From Mesorhizobium sp. STM 4661 (GTDB lineage Bacteria; Pseudomonadota; Alphaproteobacteria; Rhizobiales; Rhizobiaceae), in the NCBI RefSeq assembly GCF_000359125.1, contig NZ_CAAF010000004.1, positions 232,363 through 296,362 on the forward strand: 64,000 nucleotides of DNA. Direction: 5' to 3'. Numbering within the stretch: position 1 is the first letter of the stretch; each line of letters opens with the position of its first letter. Of the stretch, positions 1 to 10,727 are shown in pieces. The notes under the pieces are model-generated. The model was not told the DNA's origin, did not search any database, and saw only the letters and a list, made by a program, of their open reading frames with translations. The position numbers and the translations under genes were made by a program.

Positions 1-840
1 CGGCAGCGACGCCGACGACACCCGGTCGTTGGTGATGCCCTCGATCATCCGGCCTTCGCGGTCGAACACCCAGCCGACGATTTCGGCGACGCCGCCTGCC
101 TTTTGCAGCGCTTTCAGCTCGCTCTCGGATATGAAGCCGTCCTCGTAAAGCGGCGCCTTGGGACCGAGATCGCCGATACCGACGAAGGTGACGTCGGCCT
201 CCGCCGCAAGCGCCAGGGTCGGCTGGATCATCGGCTGGTTGAGCAGCATCTCGCGTTCCTCCGGCGAGGAGGCGATGACCGGCAGCGGCATCGGGAAGGA
301 GCGCGCCTTGACCCTGTCGGCCATGGTGAAGATGACGTTGTAGAAGGCGGCCGAACCGTCGGGAGAGATGTTGCCGGTCAGCGACACCACCTTGTGCTGC
401 GGACACTCCATCGGCGGCAGTTGCTCGATCGCCGCCTTCAGCGTGCGCCCTGTGCCGATCGCCATGACGATGGGGGTCGGCGAGCGCAGCCGCCGCTCGA
501 TCTCGGCGGCGGCCGCCTCGGCAATGCCGATGATGGTGGAGGACGAGGCTGGATCGCTCGGCACCACCTCGACCAGATCGAGCGCGAAGCGCAATTTCAG
601 CCGCGCCGCGAGGTCGAGGCAATTGGCGATCGGGTGATCGACACGCACCTTGATCAGCCCTTCCGACACCGCCAGCGACACCAGCCGTTGCGCCGTTTGT
701 CTGGAAATGCCGAGCGTGGCGGCGATCTGGTCCTGCGTGTTGCCGGCAACATAATAAAGCCAGCCGGCGCGCGCCGCGTCGTCCAGCCTGTTGCTGCCTT
801 CCTGCCGCGAATTCAACTTCAGCCCTCCGTCTCCGCCCAT
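1..840 (-). CDS. SorC/DeoR-type sugar-binding transcriptional regulator (3' end cut by window edge)
   Basis: I translated this frame by hand from an ATG at 840; it stays open to base 1, giving 280 visible residues, and the C-terminus lies outside the window. Residues about 20-55 form a helix-turn-helix (NTQDQIAATLGISRQTAQRL). The rest resembles the SorC effector-binding domain, with GTGRTLKAAIE, VVSLTGNISPDGSAAFYN and FVGIGDLGPKAPLYEDGFIS. Family members bind phosphorylated sugars or polyols and control adjacent sugar-catabolic operons. A HAD phosphatase is divergently oriented next to it, as in rhizobial sorbitol/mannitol (smo) loci, but the effector cannot be read from the sequence. The family call is secure; the sugar is unknown. 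Confidence 0.85.
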   Translation of the reverse strand, partial: MGGDGGLKLNSRQEGSNRLDDAARAGWLYYVAGNTQDQIAATLGISRQTAQRLVSLAVSEGLIKVRVDHPIANCLDLAARLKLRFALDLVEVVPSDPASSSTIIGIAEAAAAEIERRLRSPTPIVMAIGTGRTLKAAIEQLPPMECPQHKVVSLTGNISPDGSAAFYNVIFTMADRVKARSFPMPLPVIASSPEEREMLLNQPMIQPTLALAAEADVTFVGIGDLGPKAPLYEDGFISESELKALQKAGGVAEIVGWVFDREGRMIEGITNDRVSSASLP

Positions 841-1085
841 CACAGGGCGGAGTGCCATAGTCTTGCAGGGAATCCGCCGGTGCGCAATTGTCTATCACGA
901 GAGCAATTGCCTGCACCCGTCGGGACTAGTTGATGGGGCAAGCGCCCTGTCTACCCTGTTGCGGGCAAATGATATTTCGGAATGGACGGATGAGGATTCG
1001 GCGCCTGCCGACACCGCCGACAACAAGTTCGACGGTTTATCTCCCGGCGCAAACCCGTTATGGGGATCGAAAGAGGGATTCTTGC

Positions 1086-1721
1086 ATGACGCCGAAAGCG
1101 GTTTTCTGGGACATGGACGGAACGCTGGTCGACAGCGAGCCGCTGCATGAGGCGGCGCTGGTGGCGGCGCTGCACAGTATCGGCATCCCGCCCCCAACCA
1201 ACCTGCATCAGCGGGTGCTCGGCGTCGCCGCATGGCCGGTGTATGAGATGCTGCGCGACGAGTTCGGCCTCGACCTGCCTTTCGACGCCTGGATCGTGCG
1301 CAAATACGACCATTACCTGCCGATGGCCGAGACGCTGGTGCCGCGTGCCGGCGCGATCGAAATCTTCAACGAATTGCGCGCGCTTGGCGTGGAACAGGCG
1401 GTGGTGTCCAATTCCGACCGGCTGATCGTCGACGCAAACTTGAGCGCGGTCGGCCTCGTCTATCCCGGCATGAAGACCATCAGCCGCAATGACGTTCGCG
1501 AGGGCAAGCCGCATCCCGAGCCGTTCCTGCGCGCCGCCTGGCTGGCCGGCGTCGATCCTGCCGAAGCGGTGGCGGTCGACGACAGCCGGACAGGCGCGAT
1601 GGCCGGGCTGGCGGCAGGGATGAAGACGATCTTCTGGCCGGAGGCGCCGATGGAGGGACCGCCCGGCGCCATCGTCATCAACAGCGCCGATGAATTGCGG
1701 GGGGAACTCGGGCTTAGGTAA
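1086..1721 (+). CDS. HAD-superfamily phosphatase (beta-phosphoglucomutase-like)
   Basis: A 211-residue protein. HAD motif I is DMDGTLVDSEP near residues 9-19 (nucleophile and acid/base Asp), motif II is VVSNSD, motif III is the Lys in EGKPHPEPFL, and motif IV is AVDDSRTGAMAG. The helical cap between motifs I and II is typical of subfamily I sugar-phosphate phosphatases and phosphoglucomutases. I chose the ATG at 1086 because an AGAGGG ribosome-binding sequence precedes it and motif I starts immediately after; the frame opens at 930 but those residues do not look like HAD. It is divergent from the SorC regulator, which suggests sugar-phosphate metabolism. The exact substrate is not predictable. 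Confidence 0.88.
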   Translation: MTPKAVFWDMDGTLVDSEPLHEAALVAALHSIGIPPPTNLHQRVLGVAAWPVYEMLRDEFGLDLPFDAWIVRKYDHYLPMAETLVPRAGAIEIFNELRALGVEQAVVSNSDRLIVDANLSAVGLVYPGMKTISRNDVREGKPHPEPFLRAAWLAGVDPAEAVAVDDSRTGAMAGLAAGMKTIFWPEAPMEGPPGAIVINSADELRGELGLR

Positions 1722-2489
1722 TCAGTTCCGGTAGACCAGCTCCTGCTCGTCGAGGATCGCTTTCAGCTCTGAAAGGTGCCGTTCGGCCTGACCGGGATAA
1801 TCTTCCTGCTCGAGCGCCGCCTTCTCGGCGATTTCGTCCGAAAGCAAGCGCAGCGGCCGCCCCGTCCACAGCGCCTTGATATAGGTCTCGGCGGCGCGTT
1901 CGAAATAGAACATGCGGTTGAAGGCGTCGGCGACGCTGTCGCCGATGACCAGCACGCCGTGATTGCCCATGACCATCACCTTGACCTTGGGGTCGACGAG
2001 CAGCTGCGCGCAGCGCTCCCCCTCCTCCTCGAAGGCCAACCCGCCATAATGGCCGTCGACGACATGACGGTTGAAGAAGATTGCCGAGTTCTGGTCGATC
2101 GGCGGCAAGGTCGAGTCGGCCAGCGAGGCGAGCACGGTGGCGTGGATCGAGTGCACATGCATGACGCAGCGCGCATGGCGCACATTGCGGTGGATGGCGC
2201 CGTGCAGGCCCCATGCCGTCGGGTCGGGCGCATTGGGGCCGGAGAGCGTCTCGGGATCGTTGGCGTCGATCAAAATCAGGTCGCTCGCCTTGATGCGCGA
2301 GAAATGCACCTGGTTGGGATTCATCAGGAATTGCGAGCCATCGTCGTTGACGGCCAGCGAGAAATGATTGGCCACCGCCTCATGCATGTTGAGCCGCGCC
2401 GTCCAGCGGAAGGCGCAAGCGAGATCGACGCGCTCCTCGTAGAAGGGCAGATTGGTCAGCGGTTCCTTCTGCAGGCGGGCGATGCTCAT
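1722..2489 (-). CDS. Class II aldolase/adducin family protein
   Basis: A 255-residue protein of the class II aldolase/adducin fold, whose members are Zn-dependent aldolases or epimerases such as FucA and AraD. The metal-ligand pair HVH is at residues 111-113, a further His is in GNHG, and SLAV after the NH of the N-terminal motif fits the phosphate-binding region. It converges tail to tail with the HAD gene (stop codons one base apart) and lies 86 bp downstream of ureG on the same strand, so read-through from the urease cluster is possible. Many relatives have no proven aldolase activity, so the reaction is left open. Confidence 0.85.
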   Translation of the reverse strand: MSIARLQKEPLTNLPFYEERVDLACAFRWTARLNMHEAVANHFSLAVNDDGSQFLMNPNQVHFSRIKASDLILIDANDPETLSGPNAPDPTAWGLHGAIHRNVRHARCVMHVHSIHATVLASLADSTLPPIDQNSAIFFNRHVVDGHYGGLAFEEEGERCAQLLVDPKVKVMVMGNHGVLVIGDSVADAFNRMFYFERAAETYIKALWTGRPLRLLSDEIAEKAALEQEDYPGQAERHLSELKAILDEQELVYRN

Positions 2490-2575
2490 CGAAAACCTCC
2501 GTCAAAGAATGAAGGATGCCGCGCGCCGGACAGGCGTGCAACCGGTTTCGTTTGGTGCAGACAAGAGTCGTAGCC

Positions 2576-3213
<638 letters not shown>

Positions 3214-3217
<4 letters not shown>

Positions 3218-3654
3218 GCGGAAAACCCCGTGATGGCAAGAATCGCGAAGCCTGCCCCGATCAACAGACAGAGCGGCGAATAATAGCTGAGATCGAGCCG
3301 CGCGAAAGGCTGTTGCGGCGCCAGCCGCCGCCACCAGGGCGTGAAGCCGGCAATGCCGCGACCGAGGAAAACCAGCGCAATGAGCAGCGATGCAGCGGCA
3401 AGCCCGGCCTTGGGAAAGGGCGTGGCAAACACACCCTCCAGCGCCATCGGCCACAGCGTCGCCAGACCGAGGCAAGCGGCGACGGCAAAACAGGCGAAGG
3501 GCGCCGGCATCTCGTCGACGCCGCGAAAGCCGACAACCGCGTGGGCACAGGAGGCAGCGTCCCTGCCAGGCCAGATGCCGCCGATGCCCCAATAGACATG
3601 CAGCGTGGTGATCAGCAGCAGGACGAAGGAGAGAATGAAGGCAAGCACAATCAT
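3214..3654 (-). CDS. DUF3995 membrane protein in the urease operon
   Basis: A 146-residue hydrophobic protein with about four membrane helices (residues about 1-22, 50-72, 80-100 and 120-142). The sequence [12 protein letters not shown] after the first helix is characteristic of DUF3995. It overlaps ureF by ATGA at its start and ureG at its end, so it is translated as part of the ureF-DUF3995-ureG unit. DUF3995 proteins recur in rhizobial urease clusters, but no biochemical role is known to me; a part in metal or urea handling at the membrane would be guilt by association only. Confidence 0.8.
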
Positions 3655-4328
3655 GAGCGAAACAGCCGGGAATATTGGGTTTCGTGCTTCATCGCCATGA
3701 TGTCGGAGACGAAGGCACAGCCACCGAGATCGTCAAGCGTCGAATTGGAGGCGCGGGACGCCGTTTCCAGCGCCAGCGGCTCGAAGCCGGCGAGCAGCGC
3801 CGTGGCTTCCGTCTGGCCGACGACACCGAGCCTGATCGCGGCCTGGACGAGATTGGAGAAAAAGGCCTGCAGGAAGGCTGACAGAGCGTCCTGGAGCGCG
3901 ATGCCGTTGCCGCCGGCCACAGCGCCGACGGCGACGCAGTAGGGGCATTCGGCCGGCAGGCGTTCCAGCATCTGGCACGGCCAGGCCGAGGCCGCCTTCA
4001 GGAAGGCCGCGCCTTGCAGCATGGTTTCAGCATGGCGCTCGCGCGAGCCGGCCAGGGACTCGGCGAGCGCCGCGATCTCATCGAGGCCGCCGCCCTTGCG
4101 GGCGCGCCGCCAGCTTTCGGCGAACAGCACCGCGTCGTTCCAGCCCGAACCCATCTCGACCAGTGTCTCCAGCCACGCGGCGAGGCTCTGGCTGTCGGCT
4201 ACCAGCCCGTCATGCACGGCGCGTTCGAGACCATGGCTGTAGGAAAAGCCGCCGACCGGGAAAGCCGGCGACAGCCACGCCATCAGCCGCAACAGGGCGA
4301 TGCTCGACGGCTGGTCAGTCATGGTCAT
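3651..4328 (-). CDS. ureF: Urease accessory protein UreF
   Basis: About 225 residues, an all-helical UreF. It binds UreD and gates the GTPase activity of UreG during nickel delivery. Recognisable family features are [21 protein letters not shown] near the N-terminus, W-x-x-A-x-L-F-A-E-S-W around residue 65, and the C-terminal Ser-Arg-Leu-Phe-Arg-Ser ending. The start could be the ATG at 4328 or the one at 4322; both overlap the end of ureE. The frame stays open upstream to 4517, but that part only mirrors the His-rich coding sequence of ureE. Its stop overlaps the next gene's start. Confidence 0.95.
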   Translation of the reverse strand: MTMTDQPSSIALLRLMAWLSPAFPVGGFSYSHGLERAVHDGLVADSQSLAAWLETLVEMGSGWNDAVLFAESWRRARKGGGLDEIAALAESLAGSRERHAETMLQGAAFLKAASAWPCQMLERLPAECPYCVAVGAVAGGNGIALQDALSAFLQAFFSNLVQAAIRLGVVGQTEATALLAGFEPLALETASRASNSTLDDLGGCAFVSDIMAMKHETQYSRLFRS

Positions 4329-4893
4329 GATGGTCATGCGAATGGCTGTGCGAATGAGAATGAGACTCGCCATGGGCATGGGAATGCGCTTCGGCATGGC
4401 TGTGTGCCTCGGCATGGGCGTGACCATGGCCGGAATAGGCGCCGCGCACCGGCACGAACGGTTCCAGGACGTCGGTGACGGTGGCGCCGAGCCCTTCCAG
4501 CATCGCCTTGATGACATGGTCGCGCAGGATGAGAATGCGGTTCGTCTCGATGCTTGCCTGGAGATGGCGATTGCCGATATGCCAGGCGAGTTCGGTCAGA
4601 TGAACCAGGCTCAAGGCGCGGATATCGTACAGCGGTTCCTCCGCGGCGATGATCTCGACCTGGCGGCCATCCTCAAGCACCAGCCGGTCGCGGTCGCCCA
4701 AGGCAATTGGCTCGGGCAGATCGACCAGCACCTTGTCGCCGCCTGAAGTCTCGATGGCACGGCGGCGCAGATGCCGCTCGTCATGGGCAAGCACGGCCCT
4801 GTCATAAGGCGCCACCGTTCCCGCCTCGCCGGCGACCAGCACGGAGACCGCGCGCGGGAATTTGGTGAAGTCGGTACGGATGTCGAGCTTCAT
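4315..4893 (-). CDS. ureE: Urease nickel metallochaperone UreE with His-rich tail
   Basis: A 192-residue protein. The N-terminal peptide-binding domain and the ferredoxin-like metal-binding domain ([11 protein letters not shown] carries the conserved interface His) are followed by a His-rich C-terminus from about residue 153, with [19 protein letters not shown] and then alternating Ser-His and Asp-His. UreE dimers hold Ni2+ at the interface His, and His-rich tails store extra nickel. It is the first gene of the compact ureE-ureF-DUF3995-ureG block. The 158 bp upstream hold a palindromic repeat, so this block may have its own promoter. Confidence 0.96.
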   Translation of the reverse strand: MKLDIRTDFTKFPRAVSVLVAGEAGTVAPYDRAVLAHDERHLRRRAIETSGGDKVLVDLPEPIALGDRDRLVLEDGRQVEIIAAEEPLYDIRALSLVHLTELAWHIGNRHLQASIETNRILILRDHVIKAMLEGLGATVTDVLEPFVPVRGAYSGHGHAHAEAHSHAEAHSHAHGESHSHSHSHSHDHHDHD

Positions 4894-4949
4894 GTAGAAT
4901 CTGCCTTTCCTGGGGAGCCTAGACTATCCCGAACATCGGCCCGATGCCG

Positions 4950-5050
4950 GCGCATGAACCCGAAATCGAATTCGATTTCGGAAAGGATCATGCGCCAAAC
5001 CAAGTTTCTACAGCGTCCTTTGCGCGTCCGGAAGGACGCGCGGCGCTGTA
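4950..5050. repeat. Two-part palindromic intergenic element
   Basis: Between ureE and the next gene lie two strong palindromes. The first is a perfect 22-bp palindrome at 4960-4981, centred on GAATTC. The second is a hairpin at 5009-5050 with arms ACAGCG...GCGCGTCC and GGACGCGC..CGCTGT around a GGAA loop. Both halves resemble the short mosaic repeats scattered between genes in rhizobial genomes, but only one copy lies in this window, so repetitiveness is inferred. In RNA it could fold upstream of ureE and act as a processing or stabilising signal. Confidence 0.6.
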
Positions 5051-5051
5051 A

Positions 5052-5645
5052 TCAGGCAATGGTGTCGAAGAGCCGCAGGATGAACGATATCTGATAGATC
5101 AGCGTGCCGGCGACGAAGGCGATATGAAAGCGGCGGTCGCGCACCAGGATCGCGACAATACAAAGCACGACGAAAACCGGCGTTCGGATCAGATATTCAA
5201 TGCCGAAATGAGCGAAATGCTCCGGACCTTTCAGCAGCGTGTCGATCACGTCGAGCAGATAAGTCGTCGCCAGCAGGCCGAAGAACCAGGCGCGGCGCGA
5301 ATAGAAAAAATCCTCGTAGCTGGTGTAGTCGAGCATCGAATCCGGGAACAGCAGCGCGCACAGCATGAACAGGGTGACGGCGTAGAAGATGATGAACAGG
5401 TACTTGCCGAAGGTCCAGGTCTCAAGGGTGTAGAGGCCAAACTCCCACCACCAGAAATGCACCAGCAACAACAGCATGGATGCAACCCAGGCCAGATGCA
5501 CGGGATAGAGCTTGTACTGGCCGGGGTGCTGGACGATGCGGGCGAGCCCCGACAGAAGGCGCGTGACGCCGAGCCCGATCACCATTCCCATGACGATGCG
5601 GATATGCGGGAAGACGTCGTGAGTGGAGACTAGTTGTTGCTCCAT
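5052..5645 (-). CDS. Hypothetical multi-pass membrane protein
   Basis: A 197-residue protein with about six hydrophobic segments (residues about 14-36, 48-66, 78-98, 117-135, 150-165 and 172-190). Charged and aromatic loops include HFWWWEFGLYTLE and DYTSYEDFFYSRRAW. I do not recognise a named family. It stands between ureC/DUF29 and ureE on the same strand, but no other sign links it to urease. The 5' end is set by an ATG whose upstream GGAGG-like sequence (CCTCCTATGG read on the minus strand) supports initiation at 5645. Confidence 0.7.
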   Translation of the reverse strand: MEQQLVSTHDVFPHIRIVMGMVIGLGVTRLLSGLARIVQHPGQYKLYPVHLAWVASMLLLLVHFWWWEFGLYTLETWTFGKYLFIIFYAVTLFMLCALLFPDSMLDYTSYEDFFYSRRAWFFGLLATTYLLDVIDTLLKGPEHFAHFGIEYLIRTPVFVVLCIVAILVRDRRFHIAFVAGTLIYQISFILRLFDTIA

Positions 5646-5683
5646 AGGAGGTCAGTAAGGCCATTCAACGCTGGAGTGATGGT

Positions 5684-6178
5684 TCATTCGCGAACAAGCT
5701 GGCCCGACGTCCATGGAGCGCCGGGGAAAAAATCCTGATCCAGCACGTCTGCGATCTGATAGGGACAATCGGCAGGAAAATCCTTTTCAGGCAACCCCGT
5801 CTCGTCAGCCGCTTTCAATCTCGCAAATTCGAACTCGCTAGCGAGTTGCTTGCGTGGATAGGCCTTCAGGCTCGGGCTTTCGTTGATCAACTTCTTAATC
5901 TGATGTCGCTGTTCGCGGATCGTCAGCAGCCAGCCTGTTTTGCGCCCCTCTGCCTGAAACTGCCATTTTAGCAGGTGCGGAAGCAGAGTACCCAGTCTGC
6001 TCTCGATCTCTCGTTTGTCACTCCGCCCCAAACTTTCGATCTCCTCGGCAAGGTTCTCACGATCGAGGTCGGATAGACGACCTTCGCGCAAAAGCGCGCC
6101 CTGTTCGGCGCACCATTGAGCATAGTCGGTTTCGTAGGGTGTAGACTTATGCCGACGCTGGATTTGGATCTTGTTCAT
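5684..6178 (-). CDS. DUF29 domain-containing protein
   Basis: About 164 residues from the ATG at 6178; the frame is open to 6247, which would overlap the end of ureC by four bases. It matches the DUF29 pattern: YETDYAQWCAEQGALLREG, then DRENLAEEIESLGRSDKRE, LLKWQFQ, and a C-terminal DFFPGAPW. DUF29 proteins are small helical proteins of unknown function, common in cyanobacteria and rhizobia and often near mobile elements. The choice of start is uncertain because neither ATG has a clear ribosome-binding site. It probably entered the urease cluster secondarily; no functional tie is visible. Confidence 0.8.
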   Translation of the reverse strand: MNKIQIQRRHKSTPYETDYAQWCAEQGALLREGRLSDLDRENLAEEIESLGRSDKREIESRLGTLLPHLLKWQFQAEGRKTGWLLTIREQRHQIKKLINESPSLKAYPRKQLASEFEFARLKAADETGLPEKDFPADCPYQIADVLDQDFFPGAPWTSGQLVRE

Positions 6179-6243
6179 GACTGCATAATGCGCCGTTTTC
6201 GATGCCAAGCCAATCACTGGGAGGGTCAGCTCGGAATCCGGTA

Positions 6244-7956
<1,713 letters not shown>

Positions 7957-8134
7957 CAGCAATTGCTCCAGAAATAAGGCCCGAAGATGCGACTTGTCGA
8001 AGCCCGGCCCACATTGTCGCCATCCTATGGTCACGCAATGACCCGCTAGGCGACACCTTGCGATCCCATTTACCGGTTGAGGTGGCCGGGTCACCCCAAA
8101 CCGACCGTTTGCCAATCGATGGAAAGGAAGATCC

Positions 8135-8521
8135 ATGCGCAAAACGATATTTCTCGCAGCCGCCGCCACGCTGACGCTCGCGACCGCCGCCTACGCCCAA
8201 CAGCAGCCCGCGCAGCCACAACCCGCTCAGCCGCCGGCCGCGCCAGCTCCTGCGGCGCCCGGCCCACAATCCGCGGCGCCGACCATCCAGACCGTCAACA
8301 TCGTCGACATCAAGGAACTGCCCGAGGCCACGCAGACGCAGGTCAACCAGGTGATTGCCCAGCGCGGCGACGCCGGCCTGCAGAAACTGCGCAGTTCGAT
8401 CGACGCGACACCGAAGGTCAAGTCCGCGCTTGAAGCCAAGGGGCTGACCTCGGCGCAGGTGATCGCCGCCAGCATGAGCAATGATGGCGCGCTGACCCTG
8501 ATCACCAAGAAAGCCGGTTGA
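8135..8521 (+). CDS. Small exported Ala/Pro/Gln-rich protein
   Basis: A 128-residue protein with an N-terminal signal peptide (basic MRK, a hydrophobic Ala/Leu core, a cleavage site after AAYA near residue 21). A low-complexity Gln/Pro/Ala stretch follows to about residue 50, then a folded domain of about 75 residues ([20 protein letters not shown] ... [14 protein letters not shown]). No named family is recognised. GGAAAGGAAG upstream of the ATG is a good ribosome-binding site. It lies antisense to the direction of the urease operon, between ureC and ureB, and is followed by a second exported-protein gene. It is likely periplasmic; function unknown. Confidence 0.78.
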   Translation: MRKTIFLAAAATLTLATAAYAQQQPAQPQPAQPPAAPAPAAPGPQSAAPTIQTVNIVDIKELPEATQTQVNQVIAQRGDAGLQKLRSSIDATPKVKSALEAKGLTSAQVIAASMSNDGALTLITKKAG

Positions 8522-8647
8522 CGACAGGCCGTGGCGGGCCGGCGCAAGGTCGGCCTGCCGCGTCGAGGAGGGAACCTTCTCCGGGCAGAATTCGTTTCGA
8601 CCTTTTGGCGCTGAAGCCAAATTCGACAAGGAGCCCGAGAGCGAACG

Positions 8648-9142
8648 ATGGCGATCACCACCTTCCCCGACGCCAAATGGCTTCATGCGACTGCTGCGGC
8701 GGCGTTTCTCGCGGCGAGCGTCCCCCACGCCGCGCTCAACGCGCAAGGCCTCGAAAATTCGGATACCGTCGACCGGATCGTCGGCTCGGAAGTCAGGCAG
8801 GAAGAGACCAACACGGCTGTGGAAGCCGGCAAGGTCACCGCTGCGATCGACCGGACACGTGAGAACATCGGCACGGTGCGCAAGACTTCCAAGCTCGACA
8901 AGGTCGATATCGTGTTCCTGACCGACGCGGCGCGCACGGAAGGTGGTCCGCCACCGGCGATCGAGACCAAGGTCAGGGAACATCAGGACGACATCGCGGA
9001 ACTGCGCAAGGAGATCGAGGCGAACGCGCTGCTGTTCAACGCCATCGACTCGCGACGCGTGACGACCGAAGACGTTCTCGCCGTCGAATTCGACGATCCA
9101 GGAAGGATCGTCATCTATGCCGCGGCCAAGCCATCCAACTAG
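8648..9142 (+). CDS. Hypothetical exported protein
   Basis: A 164-residue protein with a probable signal peptide (residues about 1-33, cleavage near NAQG) and a mostly helical, charged body (DRIVGSEVRQEETNTAVEAG, then REHQDDIAELRKEIEANA, a short coiled-coil candidate). It ends in RIVIYAAAKPSN. No family is recognised. It follows the other small exported gene by 126 bp on the same strand, so they could share a promoter near 8090. It converges on ureB, with stops 36 bp apart. A periplasmic location is inferred from the leader alone. Confidence 0.7.
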   Translation: MAITTFPDAKWLHATAAAAFLAASVPHAALNAQGLENSDTVDRIVGSEVRQEETNTAVEAGKVTAAIDRTRENIGTVRKTSKLDKVDIVFLTDAARTEGGPPPAIETKVREHQDDIAELRKEIEANALLFNAIDSRRVTTEDVLAVEFDDPGRIVIYAAAKPSN

Positions 9143-9177
9143 GCTCTGCTGAGCATCGGCGCCCGACGTCGTCGATC

Positions 9178-9483
9178 TCACAGCTTGCCCATGATCTTCT
9201 GCTGAAATCCGTAGACCTCGCGCTTGCCGCCGAGCGGCACCAAGATAACGTCGCGCTCCTGGCCGGGCTCGAAGCGCATGGCCGTGCCGGCGGCGATGTC
9301 GAGACGCATGCCCCGCGCCCTGTCGCGATCGAATTTCAGCCCCTCATTGGTCTCGAAGAAATGGTAGTGGCTGCCGACCTGGATCGGCCGGTCGCCGCTG
9401 TTGGCCACTTTCAAGGTGACGGTAGGCTGGCCCTTGTTCAGCTCGATGTCGCCGCTCGCCGTGATGATTTCACCCGGGATCAT
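9178..9483 (-). CDS. ureB: Urease beta subunit UreB
   Basis: A 101-residue protein that starts [18 protein letters not shown], the canonical UreB N-terminus, and carries the SHYHFFETN and [23 protein letters not shown] blocks of the family. It packs with UreA and UreC in the (alpha-beta-gamma)3 urease trimer and is structural, not catalytic. The ATG at 9483 is chosen over upstream Arg-rich codons because of the family start. It sits 8 bp after hupE/ureJ in the ureD-ureA-DUF1272-hupE-ureB run. Confidence 0.97.
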   Translation of the reverse strand: MIPGEIITASGDIELNKGQPTVTLKVANSGDRPIQVGSHYHFFETNEGLKFDRDRARGMRLDIAAGTAMRFEPGQERDVILVPLGGKREVYGFQQKIMGKL

Positions 9484-9491
9484 CGCCAGCC

Positions 9492-10085
9492 TCACAGAAC
9501 GCCGAAGACGAGGCCGACGCCGACGGCGGCGCATGCACCGCCGGCGGCACGGGAAAGGCCGCGGAATCGCACGCCGAGGCCGAGGCCGGCAGCGATGCCG
9601 ACGGCATGGAGCGCTGCCGTGGCGACGGCAAAGCCGGCCATATATTCAAGCCCGCCGGCGTTTTCCGGCACTTCGGTGCCATGGGCGTGACCGTGGAACA
9701 GCGCGAACAGGCCGATGATGGCGACGCCAGCAGAGACAGGAAGATCGACAGCCAGCGCGACCAGCAGGCCGAGCGCTACGACCGACGCCAAAATGCCCGG
9801 CTCGACGAAGGGCACCGGCACCGGCAGCATGCCGAGCGCGCCACCGACCAGCATGACGCCGACGAAGGCGAGCGGCCAAGCCCAAATCGCCTTGCCGCCC
9901 TTGAGCGCCGCCCACAGGCCGACGGCGATCATCACCGTCATGTGGTCGAGGCCGGAGAGCGGATGGAAGAAGCCGGAGGCGAAGGACGATGTCGAGCCGA
10001 TGCCGACATGGGCATAGGCGGGCATGGAGGCGGCCAAGAGCAGGATGGCCGAAAGCGTGGTGCGTTTCATCGGAGCAGGGATCAT
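9492..10085 (-). CDS. ureJ: HupE/UreJ-type nickel/cobalt transporter
   Basis: A 197-residue protein with a cleavable signal peptide ([15 protein letters not shown]...AYAH) followed by about six membrane helices. The HupE/UreJ signature HPLSGLDH lies just after the mature N-terminus, and FHGHAHGTE is a second His-rich site between helices. Family members move Ni2+ (or Co2+) across the inner membrane for urease or hydrogenase. The first ATG (10085) is preferred because AGAGAAGG lies 7 bases upstream. Its position between ureA and ureB points to nickel supply for urease. Confidence 0.93.
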   Translation of the reverse strand: MIPAPMKRTTLSAILLLAASMPAYAHVGIGSTSSFASGFFHPLSGLDHMTVMIAVGLWAALKGGKAIWAWPLAFVGVMLVGGALGMLPVPVPFVEPGILASVVALGLLVALAVDLPVSAGVAIIGLFALFHGHAHGTEVPENAGGLEYMAGFAVATAALHAVGIAAGLGLGVRFRGLSRAAGGACAAVGVGLVFGVL

Positions 10086-10116
10086 CGATAAGCCTTCTCT
10101 ACTGGGATCATGCCGG

Positions 10117-10371
10117 TCAGGCGGCTTTGCGGGGGCCGCAGCCCTCGGCTTTGAGAACGCGCCTCGTCGAAGCGGGATATTTCTTCAGCATCGCCGCCGG
10201 GCGGATCGGGCGCGGTGCGAAATCACCGCCGCAGTTCGGACAAACGCCACCCAGCACATGTTCCACGCAATCGGCGCAGAAGGTGCATTCGAAGGTGCAG
10301 ATCAGCACGTCCGTCGCCTCCGGCGGCAGGTCCTTGTCGCAGCATTCGCAGTTGGGGCGCAGCTCAAGCAT
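10117..10371 (-). CDS. DUF1272 zinc-ribbon-like small protein
   Basis: An 84-residue protein starting MLELRPNCECCDKDLPP, the DUF1272 signature, with eight cysteines in C-x-C-C, C-x3-C-x2-C-x2-C and C-P-N-C patterns that suggest two zinc sites. The C-terminal tail is basic (RPAAMLKKYPASTRRVLKAE). DUF1272 proteins are widespread in proteobacteria and have no established role. It sits 10 bp after ureA within the urease operon; metal homeostasis would be speculation. Confidence 0.88.
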   Translation of the reverse strand: MLELRPNCECCDKDLPPEATDVLICTFECTFCADCVEHVLGGVCPNCGGDFAPRPIRPAAMLKKYPASTRRVLKAEGCGPRKAA

Positions 10372-10381
10372 TTTCCTCTCC

Positions 10382-10684
10382 TCACCTTATGGGTTCGTGC
10401 ACGGTCACTAGCTTGGTGCCGTCGGGAAACGTCGCCTCGACCTGAACGTCGTGGATCATCTCGGCAATGCCTTCCATCACCTGGGCACGGGTGACGACAT
10501 GGGCGCCGGCCTCCATCAGCTCGGCGACCGGGCGGCCGTCGCGGGCACCCTCGACGACGAAGTCGCTGATCAGCGCGATCGCCTCCGGATGGTTGAGCTT
10601 GACGCCGCGTTCGAGCCGCTTGCGCGCCACGATCGCCGCCATGGCGATGAGCAGCTTGTCCTTTTCCCTCGGCGTCAGGTTCAT
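10382..10684 (-). CDS. ureA: Urease gamma subunit UreA
   Basis: A 100-residue protein matching UreA end to end: [50 protein letters not shown] and the C-terminal [17 protein letters not shown]. It is the small structural subunit of the heterotrimeric bacterial urease. UreA and UreB are separate genes here, not fused as in Helicobacter. It lies 43 bp downstream of ureD and begins the structural part of the operon. Confidence 0.97.
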   Translation of the reverse strand: MNLTPREKDKLLIAMAAIVARKRLERGVKLNHPEAIALISDFVVEGARDGRPVAELMEAGAHVVTRAQVMEGIAEMIHDVQVEATFPDGTKLVTVHEPIR

Positions 10685-10727
10685 GCGTTTTCCCGGATGG
10701 CATCAACAAAGAGTGGCGTAGTCGGAA

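Noticed and set aside
103..933. Plus-strand frames at the left edge
   Set aside because: They lie opposite the SorC-type regulator, whose helix-turn-helix and effector domain are readable on the minus strand.
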